From: Planctomyces sp. | Lineage (GTDB): Bacteria; Planctomycetota; Planctomycetia; Planctomycetales; Planctomycetaceae | Direction: 5' to 3' | DNA: 59,607 nt | NCBI GenBank assembly: GCA_016795105.1 | Contig: JAEUIH010000047.1 | Location: forward strand, 1 to 59,607 | In this document: positions 1 to 8,972 of the stretch, piece after piece | How the letters are laid out: each line of letters starts with the position of its first letter | Numbering within the stretch: the stretch's first letter is position 1 | The notes under the pieces: model-generated | What the model was told of the DNA's origin: nothing | Databases searched by the model: none | What the model saw: the letters and a program-made list of their open reading frames with translations, nothing else | Made by a program: the position numbers and the translations under genes

Positions 1-324
1 AAACAGTATTCGACGTACAAGGAGTTTCTGGAGAGTGGTGAGGGAATCGCCACGAATGTGCTTGCGGATCGCATCAGAATGCTTCAGGAGCAAGGGATCA
101 TCGTGGGCGAACGGTCGACGTCCGATGCTCGAATCATTTGCTACCGACCGACCAAAAAGGGACTGGACCTGCTTCCGGTCATGGTCGAAATGATCATTTG
201 GGCCGATCAATATGAGGAGACGGCCGCACCTGCAAGAATCATGCGCCGGTTAAAAGAGGACCGCACTGGATTCATTGACGAGGTCCGCAAGCGATTCACT
301 GAGGCTGAGAAAGGCAAAGGGTAG
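1..324 (+). CDS. HxlR-family winged-helix regulator (5' truncated)
   Basis: The reading frame is open from the first base, so the N-terminus lies outside the window. The visible part begins KQYSTYKEFLES and continues through GIATNVLADR, the recognition-helix and post-helix pattern of HxlR/MarR-like one-component regulators, then a wing region (ERSTSDARIICYRPT) and LTxxG-type end (TKKGLDLLPV). About 107 residues remain of a family usually 110-150 long, so little is missing. It probably binds DNA as a dimer and represses a nearby oxidoreductase or itself; the target is outside the window. It converges on the recombinase gene downstream. Family call is firm, ligand unknown. Confidence 0.82.
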   Translation, partial: KQYSTYKEFLESGEGIATNVLADRIRMLQEQGIIVGERSTSDARIICYRPTKKGLDLLPVMVEMIIWADQYEETAAPARIMRRLKEDRTGFIDEVRKRFTEAEKGKG

Positions 325-390
325 CTCAAAACGCGCAGGAGTGTCCCTGAGCCGAACACCACCCACTTCGATGCGAGCCCATGCCTGAAG

Positions 391-419
391 AAAATCCCGG
401 GGTCCGGGGCAGAGCCCCG
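391..419 (-). terminator. GC hairpin between convergent genes, likely recombinase terminator
   Basis: CGGGGC-AGA-GCCCCG at 405-419 is a perfect 6-bp stem with a 3-base loop. Read on the minus strand it is followed by ACCCCGGG and then ATTTTCTTC, a short T-rich tract, so it could stop transcription from the recombinase gene. The flanking CCCGGGG copy at 397-402 makes alternative foldings possible. The same kind of GC-rich palindromic string is also seen as a dispersed extragenic repeat in many genomes, so it may be a repeat rather than a dedicated terminator. Confidence 0.5.
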
Positions 420-447
420 ATACGAGCTGTTCCTTCCGGGACCAGCT

Positions 448-1431
448 TCAGACGGAGATCCGTTCAACAATGTTTCGAGTCACCCGCTGCATTCGACGGT
501 CATACAGTCTTGTTGTTCGAGGATCGGCATGCCCGGCCAGATACTGGACATCCGCAAGAGGCACCCCCTGCTCCAGCAAATCCGTGATCGTAGTGACGCG
601 AAACGAATGAGGCGAAAATCGAGTCGACAACCCTGCATCTCGTAACCGTCGCTTCATCATGCGCCCCATATCATCGGCCGTCATGGCATTCTGAGTGAGT
701 TTCCGGGATTTTCGGACGGTCGACCGAAACAGCGGAGCTGTGGGACTGGCATACTGGATGCCACTGTGCTCCAGATAGTCCACGATGGTCAGACTCAGGT
801 CATGTCTTACCGGGATCTCGCGGACCTTGCCGTTCTTCTCATGGAACCTTAGGCAGAACTGATCACCGGACCGGTAGAAATCAGACCGACGCAACTTCGC
901 TACCGCACCTACACGAGCTGCGGTGTAGATCAGAATGCCGATGACTGCCCTGTCCCTGCGGCCAACATCGTGCGAGCAATCAATCGCCTTCAGCAATCGT
1001 CTAGCCTGCTGGATGGAGATCTCCGGCGTCTTTCCTTCCACTGCCTGATGCCGTTCTGTCCGCACTGACAACGCAGGGTTGAGAATCACGACATGCCGCA
1101 TCACGAGTTCATCAAAGAACCGCCGCAACGCAGCCAGATGCAACTTCCGAGTCGGCGTGGACACCATCATGGAATCCAGATACCGGCCAACATCCGCCGG
1201 AGCAACTCGCACCAAATCCAAGTGCCGTTCTGCACACCAAATCGAGAACCGTTTCACCGCATGCAGATACGCCTTTCGAGTGAACCGATTGCGAATCTTC
1301 CCATGCAGAAACTCCTCAAACGCAAACCTCGCCGCCACACCCGCATTCCGAATCAGCGTCGGCAATTCCGCATCCTGCCCCGCCAGCTCTGTGTTAGGTC
1401 CATTCAACCGCAGCGCATCTTCAACTGACAT
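448..1431 (-). CDS. Tyrosine recombinase / phage-type integrase
   Basis: A 327-residue site-specific recombinase. An N-terminal SAM-like core-binding domain (about residues 35-125) is followed by the catalytic domain with the full residue set: R173 in AARVGAVAKL, K199 or K202 in the beta-hairpin, H275 and R278 in SPHSFR, H301 in LAGHADP and the nucleophile Y310 in TTRLYDRR. It would cut and rejoin DNA through a 3'-phosphotyrosine. An in-frame start 11 codons upstream exists, but the ATG at 1431 has GGAGGA five bases before it, so that start is preferred. Lying at the edge of a metal-resistance region, it may be the integrase of a genomic island; no attachment site was identified. It looks intact. 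Confidence 0.9.
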   Translation of the reverse strand: MSVEDALRLNGPNTELAGQDAELPTLIRNAGVAARFAFEEFLHGKIRNRFTRKAYLHAVKRFSIWCAERHLDLVRVAPADVGRYLDSMMVSTPTRKLHLAALRRFFDELVMRHVVILNPALSVRTERHQAVEGKTPEISIQQARRLLKAIDCSHDVGRRDRAVIGILIYTAARVGAVAKLRRSDFYRSGDQFCLRFHEKNGKVREIPVRHDLSLTIVDYLEHSGIQYASPTAPLFRSTVRKSRKLTQNAMTADDMGRMMKRRLRDAGLSTRFSPHSFRVTTITDLLEQGVPLADVQYLAGHADPRTTRLYDRRMQRVTRNIVERISV

Positions 1432-2373
1432 ACTCCTCCCTGAGCAATCAAGCAGCCGCCTCATTCATCCAGCGTCAAAATTCATCAAAAATTCTTTGTC
1501 TGCCAAGACAATCATCTGGCAGCAGAGCCAATCAGCTTCACGGCCAATCATGCCCCCAATTCACTCACCCGGCAACCGCAGAAAGTTCCGGCCACCCCAT
1601 GAGTTTTTCCACCCCCCGACCCTAACGCCGGATAACGTCTTTTGTCCAGCATCAATTGCAGTCGCGATAACTTGACAGTTTCAGTAATGAGCACTTGAAT
1701 TCGATTTGACTACGCAATTGTACTGCAATTCGAACCCTCGCAGATCAAATTGTTGGCTGCCCCAGTGTATTGGACGTGTGTCGGACCGACGCGTCGAAGC
1801 GAACGCCGGTTCGCCATATCGGTCGTGGCCGACGCAACTCACAGGTCCTGTCGCCCTGTCGACTCGGCTGCGTGGTGCGTTTACAAGGTGGATGCTTGCC
1901 GCAGGCATAAGAAACGTCAGTCAGAGTCCACGCTTGGTGGCGAGCATACCATTCGTATTCATGGTGCGAACATTTCTACTTGTTGTTCTGTTCCAATGGC
2001 TATGCCAGCCAACATCCCTTCAGAAAGGAAACTCTGAAGTTCATGGACTAAAACAACGCGAGAAAAATCACAACGCTACGAAGGCCAGTTTCGACGTTTT
2101 TTAACATCAGCCCTTTTCTCTTGTTCGAGCGATGCTGTTACCTTGGTTGGTTAGCGACTTGGGAGTCTTGCGCTTCGACTTGTTTCGCGAGTTTGCAATC
2201 TCGGAAATTGGGCAATATTTCTTTGCACTCAATGGTAGGCAGGTTGAGGAGCGAGATATCTTGATGTGATGTCCGAGAAGATTCCCCATCAACGAAATCC
2301 GAATTGGCCCAAGGCTTGGCTTCAGAGTTAACCGCGTGTCGCTGAGACTATGCTGTATCTGAAAGGTTTCCTA
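1432..2373. other. Intergenic region, no supported gene
   Basis: Short open frames on both strands (for example 1706-2104 and 2107-2292) have no recognisable family, ribosome-binding site or codon pattern. The stretch presumably holds the promoters of the divergent recombinase and the SDR gene. Nothing else can be supported here. Confidence 0.5.
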
Positions 2374-3141
2374 ATGAGATTGGCTGAGCTGTTTTCATTG
2401 AATGGTCAGGTCGCGCTCGTTACCGGGGGCGGAGCAGGGATTGGCCGGGCCATCTGCCTGATGTTTGCCGAGGCTGGGGCGCACGTGGCTTGCACCGACC
2501 TCAAAGAATCTGATGCCGAAGCCGTTGCCGTCGAGTGTCGAAAGTTTGGCGGTGAGGCCATCGGATTGAAACTTGATGTAACTGATGAGTCAGAGCGTGT
2601 TGCGGTTGTTGAAAGAGTGACGCAAGAGTTCGGTCGACTGACGATTCTGATCAACAACGCAGGTGGCGGCGGGCCGAAGCCTTTTGACATGCCGATGGCA
2701 GACTTCGAGTGGGCTTTCCAGCTCAACGTGAATTCACTTTTTCGCCTGAGCCAAATCGCGCACCCACATTTGAAGGCTGCGAATGGCGGAACCATCGTCA
2801 ACATCAGTTCTATGGCGGGCGAAAACAAGAACAAGCGGATGTGTTCCTACGGAGCGTCAAAAGCCGCTGTCAATCATCTTACCCGAAACATGGCCTTTGA
2901 TCTTGGCCCTGACAAAATTCGGGTCAACGCGATTGCGCCTGGTGCAATTCGAACAGCGGCGCTCGAAAAAGTACTCACACCGGACGTGGAGAAGATGATG
3001 CTGAAACACACTCCACTGGGAAGGCTGGGTGAAGGGACCGATATTGCCGCCGCGGCGCTCTATCTGGTTTCTCCAGCTGCGAGTTGGGTCAGTGGGCAGG
3101 TCCTTACTGTCAGCGGCGGCGGAATTCAGGAATTAGATTGA
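2374..3141 (+). CDS. SDR oxidoreductase, 7-alpha-hydroxysteroid dehydrogenase-like
   Basis: A 255-residue classical short-chain dehydrogenase. The Rossmann motif TGGGAGIGRA, the NNAG motif, a catalytic Ser in ISSMAGENKNK, and YGASK (Tyr-x-x-x-Lys) are all present. Beyond the generic SDR pattern, the stretch GGGGPKPFDMPMADF, RNMAFDLG and the C-terminal SGGG-QEL match what I recall of E. coli HdhA closely, so a role in oxidising a secondary alcohol on a steroid-like or cyclic substrate with NAD is plausible. An ATG eight codons earlier (2350) is possible, but AAAGG before 2374 and the usual length favour the later start. It is followed 31 bases later by a second SDR, probably co-transcribed. 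Confidence 0.88.
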   Translation: MRLAELFSLNGQVALVTGGGAGIGRAICLMFAEAGAHVACTDLKESDAEAVAVECRKFGGEAIGLKLDVTDESERVAVVERVTQEFGRLTILINNAGGGGPKPFDMPMADFEWAFQLNVNSLFRLSQIAHPHLKAANGGTIVNISSMAGENKNKRMCSYGASKAAVNHLTRNMAFDLGPDKIRVNAIAPGAIRTAALEKVLTPDVEKMMLKHTPLGRLGEGTDIAAAALYLVSPAASWVSGQVLTVSGGGIQELD

Positions 3142-3172
3142 TCCCCACGATTTGGAAATGAGGAGAGTCGAC

Positions 3173-3973
3173 ATGGCATTTGACCCGTTTGCTCAGTTTC
3201 GGATGACAGATCATGTCGCCTTAATCACGGGCGGTGCGCAAAACATCGGCGAAGCCATTGCTCTCACCTTTGCGGGAGCAGGTGCAAAGGTGATGATCGC
3301 TGACCTGAACGGTGAAAAGGCAGAAGCCACCGCAAAGAAGATTGCCTCAGAAACTGGACAGCCTGTTCTGGGAATGAAGTGTGACGTGACCGACGATGCT
3401 CAGATCAAAGCCTGTGTCGCGAAGACAGTCGATGCATTTGGCGGACTGAGCACACTGGTCAACAATGTGGGCTGGGGTGAAGTCAATCCCGATCCATTGG
3501 CGGTAACCAATGAGCAGATGATCGCCTCTTACAAACTCAACACTTTGAGCGCCCTGCGAATGGTCGAAGCGGCCGCCCCGTATCTCAAGAACGCGAAAAA
3601 TCCAACCATCACAAATTCCGGTTCAATGGTAGGATTGCTGCCCGCCTTTGACTTCATCGCCTACAGCTCTGCCAAAGCTGCTCTGAACCATCTCATGACG
3701 GGACTGGCTCACGCGTTCGCGAGACAGATTCGCGTGAACACGGTGGTGATCGGTACGGTTATCACCGAAGGCTACGCGTCTGCCGGCCTTGATGCCAAAG
3801 TGCAGGAAGCGTTAATGAACCCCAACAACCTCGCAGGTCGCAGCGGAACACCACAGGACGTTGCCAACGCGTTTTTGTGGCTGGCGTCGCCCGCAGGTGG
3901 GTGGGTTAGTGGCCAGATTCTGCAGGTTTCCGGTGGACCCAAAAAAGTGCGATTGGTACCTGGTGCCGAATAA
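3173..3973 (+). CDS. SDR-family oxidoreductase
   Basis: A 266-residue short-chain dehydrogenase, second of a tandem pair. The cofactor loop is TGGAQNIGEA rather than the canonical TGxxxGIG, with N in place of G; NNVG replaces NNAG. Catalytic residues are visible as S in NSGSMVG and Y-K in YSSAKAA. An Asp after the second beta strand (IADLNGEKA) suggests NAD rather than NADP preference. The start at 3173 has AGGAG seven bases upstream, better than the ATGs at 3152 and 3158. Substrate unknown; the pairing with the HdhA-like gene suggests the two act on related compounds. It converges on the porin gene. Confidence 0.85.
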   Translation: MAFDPFAQFRMTDHVALITGGAQNIGEAIALTFAGAGAKVMIADLNGEKAEATAKKIASETGQPVLGMKCDVTDDAQIKACVAKTVDAFGGLSTLVNNVGWGEVNPDPLAVTNEQMIASYKLNTLSALRMVEAAAPYLKNAKNPTITNSGSMVGLLPAFDFIAYSSAKAALNHLMTGLAHAFARQIRVNTVVIGTVITEGYASAGLDAKVQEALMNPNNLAGRSGTPQDVANAFLWLASPAGGWVSGQILQVSGGPKKVRLVPGAE

Positions 3974-4037
3974 CAGTAAAGGCAGTGCTCTGAGGGAGCT
4001 TTCCACGCCATCAACACGTTGAGGATTCCTGCATAGA

Positions 4038-5408
4038 TCAGAAGGTGAAAATGATCTTGTTGTGGAATACCCAGGCTTCGTTGTCCTCGTAATTGTCCCC
4101 CTGGAAATCTGCCCACAAGTGAGCGACTTCAAACCCAACTGACAGATATCTGTTGTGGACATACATAATGTTGCCGTATGCATTCTGCTGACGAGTACGA
4201 TTGTCCGTTGCGACATCGCTGTCCACAGGGTCGTCAATCATGAATCCACCGTGCGTGATCCACTTTTGGGTCACTTTGTATTCCAGCTCTGTGAAGCCGC
4301 CGCGAGTTCGTACGCCCTGTCCGGTTTCCCTATTGAATGTCTGCTTGATGCCTGCGGCGTAACTCCCCAGTGCGTTGCCATAAAAGCCTTCAGCAGTAAA
4401 TGCAAGTTTGGGGGTAATCTGCCACCGAAAATCAACACCATACATCCAGACAAGCGTTGTGAAGCGCTCAGCCGGATTCACCAAATCACTCTTGAAATAT
4501 CGAAGCTCGCCGACAGCTCCGGATACCCCGAATTCCAGCGGATGAAACCTTGAACCGTCTTCTTTTTCGCCTATGCCAACAGCAAGTCGACTCTCGGCAT
4601 TCGGCCAGCCGGTCTCTTCCCCGAGCTGAATACCATCAGGACCAGCGGCTGCCATTTGAAAAAAATCTGTGCCTACCGGTGACGACAGCGCAAACTGCGG
4701 CGTGACGAAAATAGAATCACCAAACTGCAGAAAATGCTCGGCCCTCAATTGCGGTCTCATGAAGCCAAGATTTCCAAAGTCGGAACCTGACGACGGATTA
4801 AGGACACTGGGAGCACGGGGATTTACGAGCGCACTGGTCAAGCCTCCGGTGAACGCCCAGTCCTCATTGAATGCTTTTGCATACATGAAGTATTGTGCAA
4901 GGCCGTAGACGTTGGCATCCGTGACGCTGGACAGAAAGTAAGTTTCAAAACGCGCCAGCGTTTTAAAGTCGCCGAGGTCCGGGCCCGAGAACAGGAATCC
5001 CAGAGTACTTTGCCGAGCGCTAATGACATTTGTCCATTGGCTCTCTGGAGTGTCAGGGCCCAGAAAGATGTAACCATAAGGTGCAAGAAGCCGGCCGTTT
5101 GACGTTACGGAGTCGATCGCGATTCTGCCATAGATCATCAGTCCGATCTCGTCAGATGACGACTTGACCTTCACATAGGCGCCATCACGCGGCTCTTCTG
5201 GAGATGCCAATACGTTGTAAAACGGTTCCGGCGGTGCATCATCACGCACTGCTTCGGAACCTGACGCAACAGAGGGTAAGTCGAATGGGGTTGACGGCTG
5301 CGACGATGGGATTTCTGAATTGTCCCCGGCAATGACACCCGACTGTGCAAACACAGACGCGACTGTCACTTGCATGATGGCCAACGAAACGAAGAAGAAC
5401 CTGAGCAC
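4038..5408 (-). CDS. Outer-membrane porin-like beta-barrel protein
   Basis: About 456 residues. With the GTG at 5408 (GGAG six bases upstream) the product begins with a clear signal peptide, LRFFFVSLAIMQVTVASVFAQ, so this start is preferred over a longer in-frame one at 5552. The mature part alternates aromatic and polar residues in strand-like stretches (IYGRIAIDS, LARFETYFLS, FRWQITPKLAFTAEGF) and ends in an aromatic residue (HNKIIFTF), as outer-membrane barrels do. The pattern resembles the DcaP/porin-like group. It probably forms a channel for small hydrophilic or aromatic solutes. The substrate cannot be read from sequence, and a family-level call is all that is safe. Confidence 0.7.
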   Translation of the reverse strand: MLRFFFVSLAIMQVTVASVFAQSGVIAGDNSEIPSSQPSTPFDLPSVASGSEAVRDDAPPEPFYNVLASPEEPRDGAYVKVKSSSDEIGLMIYGRIAIDSVTSNGRLLAPYGYIFLGPDTPESQWTNVISARQSTLGFLFSGPDLGDFKTLARFETYFLSSVTDANVYGLAQYFMYAKAFNEDWAFTGGLTSALVNPRAPSVLNPSSGSDFGNLGFMRPQLRAEHFLQFGDSIFVTPQFALSSPVGTDFFQMAAAGPDGIQLGEETGWPNAESRLAVGIGEKEDGSRFHPLEFGVSGAVGELRYFKSDLVNPAERFTTLVWMYGVDFRWQITPKLAFTAEGFYGNALGSYAAGIKQTFNRETGQGVRTRGGFTELEYKVTQKWITHGGFMIDDPVDSDVATDNRTRQQNAYGNIMYVHNRYLSVGFEVAHLWADFQGDNYEDNEAWVFHNKIIFTF

Positions 5409-5773
5409 CTGCCACTCCGAATAACAATCGCCGGGGAAAAGCGGATTGAGCTGTGCGGGATAATGCTTTTGGGTGACACGGAAAAGACCGATTAGGGCTT
5501 GTGGTTGAGCAAATTTTGAAGGCGCGAGGCTGCGGACACATGGATTGCGCATTTTCTGCTGGATTTAAATCAGAGCCAGCGAGATGTGTGCATTTTCGAT
5601 GACAACCGCTCACTTCCGGCCGTGCAGCTTCATCCGCGTGCGTTGGATTTCAGTGGCGGAACGGCTCGGACTGCCTGAAATGTCTAAAAGCCCACTAAAC
5701 CCGTTGGACTCGACTTTGATCGCGCCGACCGGAGAGAAGCGTAGTGTTGCAGACTTCGGAGCATTAATTTCGC
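5409..5773. other. Intergenic region upstream of the porin gene
   Basis: No gene is supported. The region carries the promoter of the minus-strand porin gene and the 3' end of the DUF1398 transcript. No clear hairpin was seen. Confidence 0.45.
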
Positions 5774-6193
5774 TTACTCTGCAGAATCATTGGGCTGCGC
5801 TGGCGGAAAGAACTCGACATGTGATTCGCCGCTGCGTCCAAAGTAGATCACTCGCCGGCCGGTGATCTGAACGAAATACCCAACACACCCGGCTGACATT
5901 GTCTTCTGAATGAAGTCGAAATATGTGTGTTCGTTACGCTGACTTTGGCGAACAGCGTCAGCAACGGCGGATGCTGAAAACTGAGCCGCAGTTTCGTGCG
6001 AAGGATGAGTCGTGGCGATGACGATTGAATCACCCTCCGGTGAATAGTAGGTGATTTCCTGGCGACTGTAGTCCGCGTGGTAACGCTCGATCCCGATCTG
6101 GGCCAGCTGCCCCACGATCTCAGGAAAGGTTAGCTTTCCAGCCAATGCTCCTTGTGCGCATTGCCGTATGACCTCAGTTTGATGCTCGTTCAT
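5774..6193 (-). CDS. DUF1398 family protein (copy 1)
   Basis: A 139-residue soluble protein of the DUF1398 (YbcV-like) family. Recognisable stretches are LTFPEIVGQLAQIGIERYHADY, EITYY, and GRRVIYFGRSGESHVE near the C-terminus. The family has no firmly assigned function. The start at 6193 (MNEHQ) follows AAGGAAC and lies 31 bases after the stop of the MarR gene, so the two form an operon. The same two-gene unit, with the same 31-base spacing, occurs again at 23.4-24.3 kb. It is probably repressed by its MarR partner through the palindrome at 6697-6716. Confidence 0.85.
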   Translation of the reverse strand: MNEHQTEVIRQCAQGALAGKLTFPEIVGQLAQIGIERYHADYSRQEITYYSPEGDSIVIATTHPSHETAAQFSASAVADAVRQSQRNEHTYFDFIQKTMSAGCVGYFVQITGRRVIYFGRSGESHVEFFPPAQPNDSAE

Positions 6194-6224
6194 GACTAAG
6201 TTCCTTGAAAGGGTTGAGTGAAGT

Positions 6225-6686
6225 TCATTCGATTGGCAAGTCTTTCCACCCGTGTTGCCGCACAATATTCTGGAGCAATTCGATAAGCGACGTCTTCTCG
6301 TCGGGCTTTAGATGACCGAAGAACTCGTGATCGTTCTCATCCGCCATGCGAGCAAGAACTGGCACCAGACGCTTTCCTGCCGCAGTGAGTTCAACGGTTT
6401 GAAAACGCCGATCGTCACCCGAGTACGTCCGCTCGACCAACGTCTTTCGGCACAGTCGCTCGATCAACTTGGATATTGCTCCTCGCGTCATGCCCACGGA
6501 GGCAGCAAGCTGGCTGGGATTGGCTGCGACGGTCTCGAAGATTTGCCGCAGAAGAACCCATTCAGCGACCGTGACACCTTTCGCTTCGACCTTCTGCGCG
6601 AACGTGTGCGAAACGTGGTTTGAGACGTACCGCAACCAGTAACCTGCGTGATCGTCAAGGTTGCTTGTCAATTTCTTATCTGCCAT
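6225..6686 (-). CDS. MarR-family transcriptional regulator (copy 1)
   Basis: A 153-residue winged-helix repressor. The helix-turn-helix is visible as ANPSQLAASVGMTRGAISKLIERL, followed by the wing TYSGDDRRFQTVELTAAGKRL, the standard MarR signature. The start at 6686 (MADKK) has GGAG five bases upstream; a GTG two codons earlier is possible. MarR dimers bind palindromes and release them on meeting phenolic or oxidising ligands. A perfect 20-bp palindrome lies 10 bases before the start codon, so autoregulation is very likely. Upstream and divergent is an ECF sigma factor gene. A close paralogue lies at 23868-24329. Confidence 0.92.
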   Translation of the reverse strand: MADKKLTSNLDDHAGYWLRYVSNHVSHTFAQKVEAKGVTVAEWVLLRQIFETVAANPSQLAASVGMTRGAISKLIERLCRKTLVERTYSGDDRRFQTVELTAAGKRLVPVLARMADENDHEFFGHLKPDEKTSLIELLQNIVRQHGWKDLPIE

Positions 6687-6696
6687 TTGCACTCCA

Positions 6697-6716
6697 ATAG
6701 TTGCCTAGGCAACTAT
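6697..6716. promoter_or_regulatory. MarR operator palindrome (copy 1)
   Basis: ATAGTTGCCTAGGCAACTAT is a perfect 20-bp palindrome ending 10 bases before the MarR start codon. TTGCC-TAGGCAA cores of this kind are typical MarR-family sites. A near-identical site precedes the second MarR copy, which supports the assignment. Confidence 0.85.
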
Positions 6717-6847
6717 ATGCCTGATCTGAGGATCCGTCAAGTCCGAGAACCGAACCACGTTCTCCGGCGGACTTGTCTCACCGGCGGCTCGCGGAGACTG
6801 CGATTCTGCTCATATCTAGACACAACGGCTGCATTTTCGATCGCAAC

Positions 6848-6873
6848 TGTCACAGTCCTCTGCCCTGCGTGTC
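6848..6873 (+). promoter_or_regulatory. ECF-type promoter of the sigma factor gene
   Basis: TGTCACA at 6848-6854 followed after 16 bases by GTC at 6871-6873. The same string and spacing occur before the SDR gene at 7894 and in the duplicated module at 24485. The TGTCACA element with this spacing resembles the promoter described for ECF41-type sigma factors, so the adjacent sigma factor probably recognises it and controls itself. Confidence 0.6.
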
Positions 6874-6946
6874 GAAGGAACAGATCCGGAACAGATCCCG
6901 ATGGAGTAGAATCGCGTTTTCTGAGTGAACATTGAGGAACGAGACA

Positions 6947-7828
6947 ATGCACAATCCCTTTATCGAGGTTGTCGATGAATCGACGGATTCCGAACTTATC
7001 GAGCAGGCGACAAATGGCAGTCGTGAGGCCCTGGAAAAACTGATCTTGCGGCATCAGGCGTGGATTTACAACATCGCCGTGCGGATGGTGTTCCATACGC
7101 AGGATGCTGAAGAGGTTACCCAGGAAGTGCTGGTGAAGGCCATCACGCGACTCAGTACCTTCAAGGGCGAAAGCCAGTTCCGAACATGGCTGTATCGCAT
7201 AACGGCCAATCATGTGCTCAACATGAAGCGTCGCCGCGGGGAAGCTGGAGCTCAGACGTTTTCAAGTTATGCTGAGGCCATAAACGACACTCCGGACCTG
7301 GAATTGCCCGATCCGAAAAGCATGCCGGTCGATGTGCCGCTATTGGTGGAAGAAGCCAAGATCTCCTGTACGACCGGGATGCTTCTCTGCCTTGACCGCA
7401 AACAACGGCTGATCTTTACACTCGGCGAAATCTTCGGGGCCAGCGATACCGTCGGCAGTGAGATCCTGGAAATGTCCGCCGACAATTTTCGGCAGAGCCT
7501 TTCCCGTGCTCGTCGTGATCTTTACGGGTTCATGCACGGCCAGTGCGGCCTGGTCAATCCGAAGAACCCGTGTCGCTGCGGGAAGAAGACGCGAGGCTTC
7601 ATTGAAGCGGGGCATGTTGATCCGAATCATCTGCAATTCGTGCCCGAACATCGACGACGCATCGCCGAAGCGGCTGAAGGCGTTACTCGGGCCATCGAGA
7701 GTACTGTCGATGAACATTTCGCGGCGATCTTCCGCGAACAACCTTTTCTCGAACCCAGAGATCAGGTCAGTTGGCTGAGACAACTCCTCGACAACGGCGT
7801 TTTCGGGAAGTCTCTGCACCTCAACTAA
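6947..7828 (+). CDS. ECF sigma factor with Cys-rich C-terminal extension
   Basis: A 293-residue sigma-70 family protein. Region 2 is visible at about residues 28-95 ([13 protein letters not shown]-like core, [24 protein letters not shown]) and region 4 at about 140-195 ([11 protein letters not shown]). A roughly 100-residue extension follows, opening with C200, C209 and C211 in [18 protein letters not shown], a conserved-looking Cys cluster that could bind metal or sense redox state. The ATG at 6947 has GAGGAA seven bases upstream and is preferred over the TTG at 6932. The gene is divergent from marR and precedes an SDR/DUF1330/DinB set; a shared promoter motif suggests it drives them. No anti-sigma gene is adjacent, so the extension may do the regulating. 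Confidence 0.88.
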   Translation: MHNPFIEVVDESTDSELIEQATNGSREALEKLILRHQAWIYNIAVRMVFHTQDAEEVTQEVLVKAITRLSTFKGESQFRTWLYRITANHVLNMKRRRGEAGAQTFSSYAEAINDTPDLELPDPKSMPVDVPLLVEEAKISCTTGMLLCLDRKQRLIFTLGEIFGASDTVGSEILEMSADNFRQSLSRARRDLYGFMHGQCGLVNPKNPCRCGKKTRGFIEAGHVDPNHLQFVPEHRRRIAEAAEGVTRAIESTVDEHFAAIFREQPFLEPRDQVSWLRQLLDNGVFGKSLHLN

Positions 7829-7845
7829 AGAATTTTGAAAAGAGT

Positions 7846-7871
7846 TGTCACAGTCGCCTCCACAGATTGTC
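7846..7871 (+). promoter_or_regulatory. ECF-type promoter of the SDR-DUF1330-DinB genes
   Basis: TGTCACA at 7846-7852, then 16 bases, then GTC at 7869-7871, 22 bases before the SDR start codon. The element shares TGTCACAGTC with the sigma gene promoter at 6848, which points to control by the sigma factor encoded immediately upstream. Confidence 0.6.
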
Positions 7872-7893
7872 TACGGGGCAAGGAGGGCAACTT

Positions 7894-8649
7894 ATGTTAA
7901 AACTACAAGGAAAAAACGCCGTTGTGACCGGCGCATCCAAAGGGATCGGTGCAGGAATCGCAAAAGAGCTGGCTGCCGCGGGAGCAGCTGTCGTGGTGAA
8001 CTACGCGAGTGACAGAGCCGGTGCGGAATCCGTCGTCGATGCGATTATCGCCGCCGGTGGTTGTGCGATCGCGGTTCAGGCGGACGTCGCGCAGGCTGCG
8101 GATGTCACTCGCCTGTTCGAGCAGACGAGGGAAGCCTTCGGATCGCTCGATATTCTGGTCAACAATGCTGGAGTCTTTCAGGCGATGCCTGTCACCGAAT
8201 TGACGGAAGACGAGTTTCACCGCGAAATCAACGTCAATCTGCTTGGGCCCTTGCTGGTGATCCGCGAATCGCTCGGGCACTTTGGGCCGAGCGGCGGCAG
8301 CATTGTCAACATCGGCTCTGGTGCATCGCGCTCGTGTCCGCCGGGTTACTCGATCTACTCCGCAAGCAAAGCCGGGCTCGATGCAATCACCCTGGTGCTG
8401 TCAAAAGAACTTGCTCCGCGCAGCATTCGAGTAAACTCCGTCAACCCCGGGGCCACGTTGAGCGAAGGCACAAAGACAGCAGGACTCTACGGCGTAGGCA
8501 GCGATGTCGAGAAACAGCTAGTGGCCATGACTCCGTTGGGACGAATAGGCACACCAGAAGACATCGCTAAATCAGTCGCGTTCCAGGCTTCAGATGATTC
8601 CCGCTGGTTGACCGGTGAAGTGATCCTTGCGTCAGGCGGCCTGCGCTAA
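7894..8649 (+). CDS. SDR-family oxidoreductase (FabG/glucose dehydrogenase-like)
   Basis: A 251-residue classical short-chain dehydrogenase starting [19 protein letters not shown], with GGAGG seven bases before the ATG. The cofactor loop [16 protein letters not shown], the catalytic Ser in IGSGASR, and [10 protein letters not shown] (Tyr-x-x-x-Lys) are present, ending in the family-typical [20 protein letters not shown] after strand two is the pattern of NADP-preferring members. Substrate unknown. It is preceded by the ECF-type promoter and followed by DUF1330 and DinB genes, suggesting a stress-induced detoxification unit. Confidence 0.88.
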   Translation: MLKLQGKNAVVTGASKGIGAGIAKELAAAGAAVVVNYASDRAGAESVVDAIIAAGGCAIAVQADVAQAADVTRLFEQTREAFGSLDILVNNAGVFQAMPVTELTEDEFHREINVNLLGPLLVIRESLGHFGPSGGSIVNIGSGASRSCPPGYSIYSASKAGLDAITLVLSKELAPRSIRVNSVNPGATLSEGTKTAGLYGVGSDVEKQLVAMTPLGRIGTPEDIAKSVAFQASDDSRWLTGEVILASGGLR

Positions 8650-8684
8650 TCTCAATCTTCGAAAACCACACACAGGAGAAATCC

Positions 8685-8972
8685 ATGTCCGCTTATGTCG
8701 TATTCATGCGAGAAAAGACACTCAATCAATCCGAACTGGAAGCTTACTGGGCTTGCGTTAAAGAAACGATGGATGGCCATCCTCTCAAGGTACTGGCGGC
8801 ATATGGCAAACATGTCACGCTGGAAGGGCCAGATGTTGAGGGTGTCGTTATCGCCGAGTTTCCGTCGCTGGAAGGAGCCCGCGCCTGGTATGGCAGTCCT
8901 GCTTACCAGGAGGCCGCCCAACATCGTCATCGCGGTGCCGTTTATCGCGGTTATATTGTCGAGAGCCTTTGA
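8685..8972 (+). CDS. DUF1330 family protein
   Basis: A 95-residue ferredoxin-fold (dimeric alpha-beta barrel) protein. The family pattern is clear: a conserved Tyr at the start (SAYVVF), VAAYG-like strand, EFPSLEGARAWYGSPAYQ and HRHRGAVYRGYIVE at the end. AGGAG lies six bases before the ATG. The function of DUF1330 is unknown; members resemble small monooxygenase-like dimers. It sits 35 bases after the SDR gene, apparently in the same transcript. Confidence 0.88.
   Translation: MSAYVVFMREKTLNQSELEAYWACVKETMDGHPLKVLAAYGKHVTLEGPDVEGVVIAEFPSLEGARAWYGSPAYQEAAQHRHRGAVYRGYIVESL

Noticed and set aside
1654-1730. AATTGCAGT and ACTGCAATT arms 60 bases apart near the recombinase gene, a possible attachment or crossover site
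   Set aside because: Arms are only 9 bp, AT-rich and widely spaced; no direct repeat partner at another boundary was found.
1706-2104. 132-codon plus-strand frame with a hydrophobic stretch
   Set aside because: No ribosome-binding site, no family resemblance, and overlapping frames on the opposite strand look equally random.
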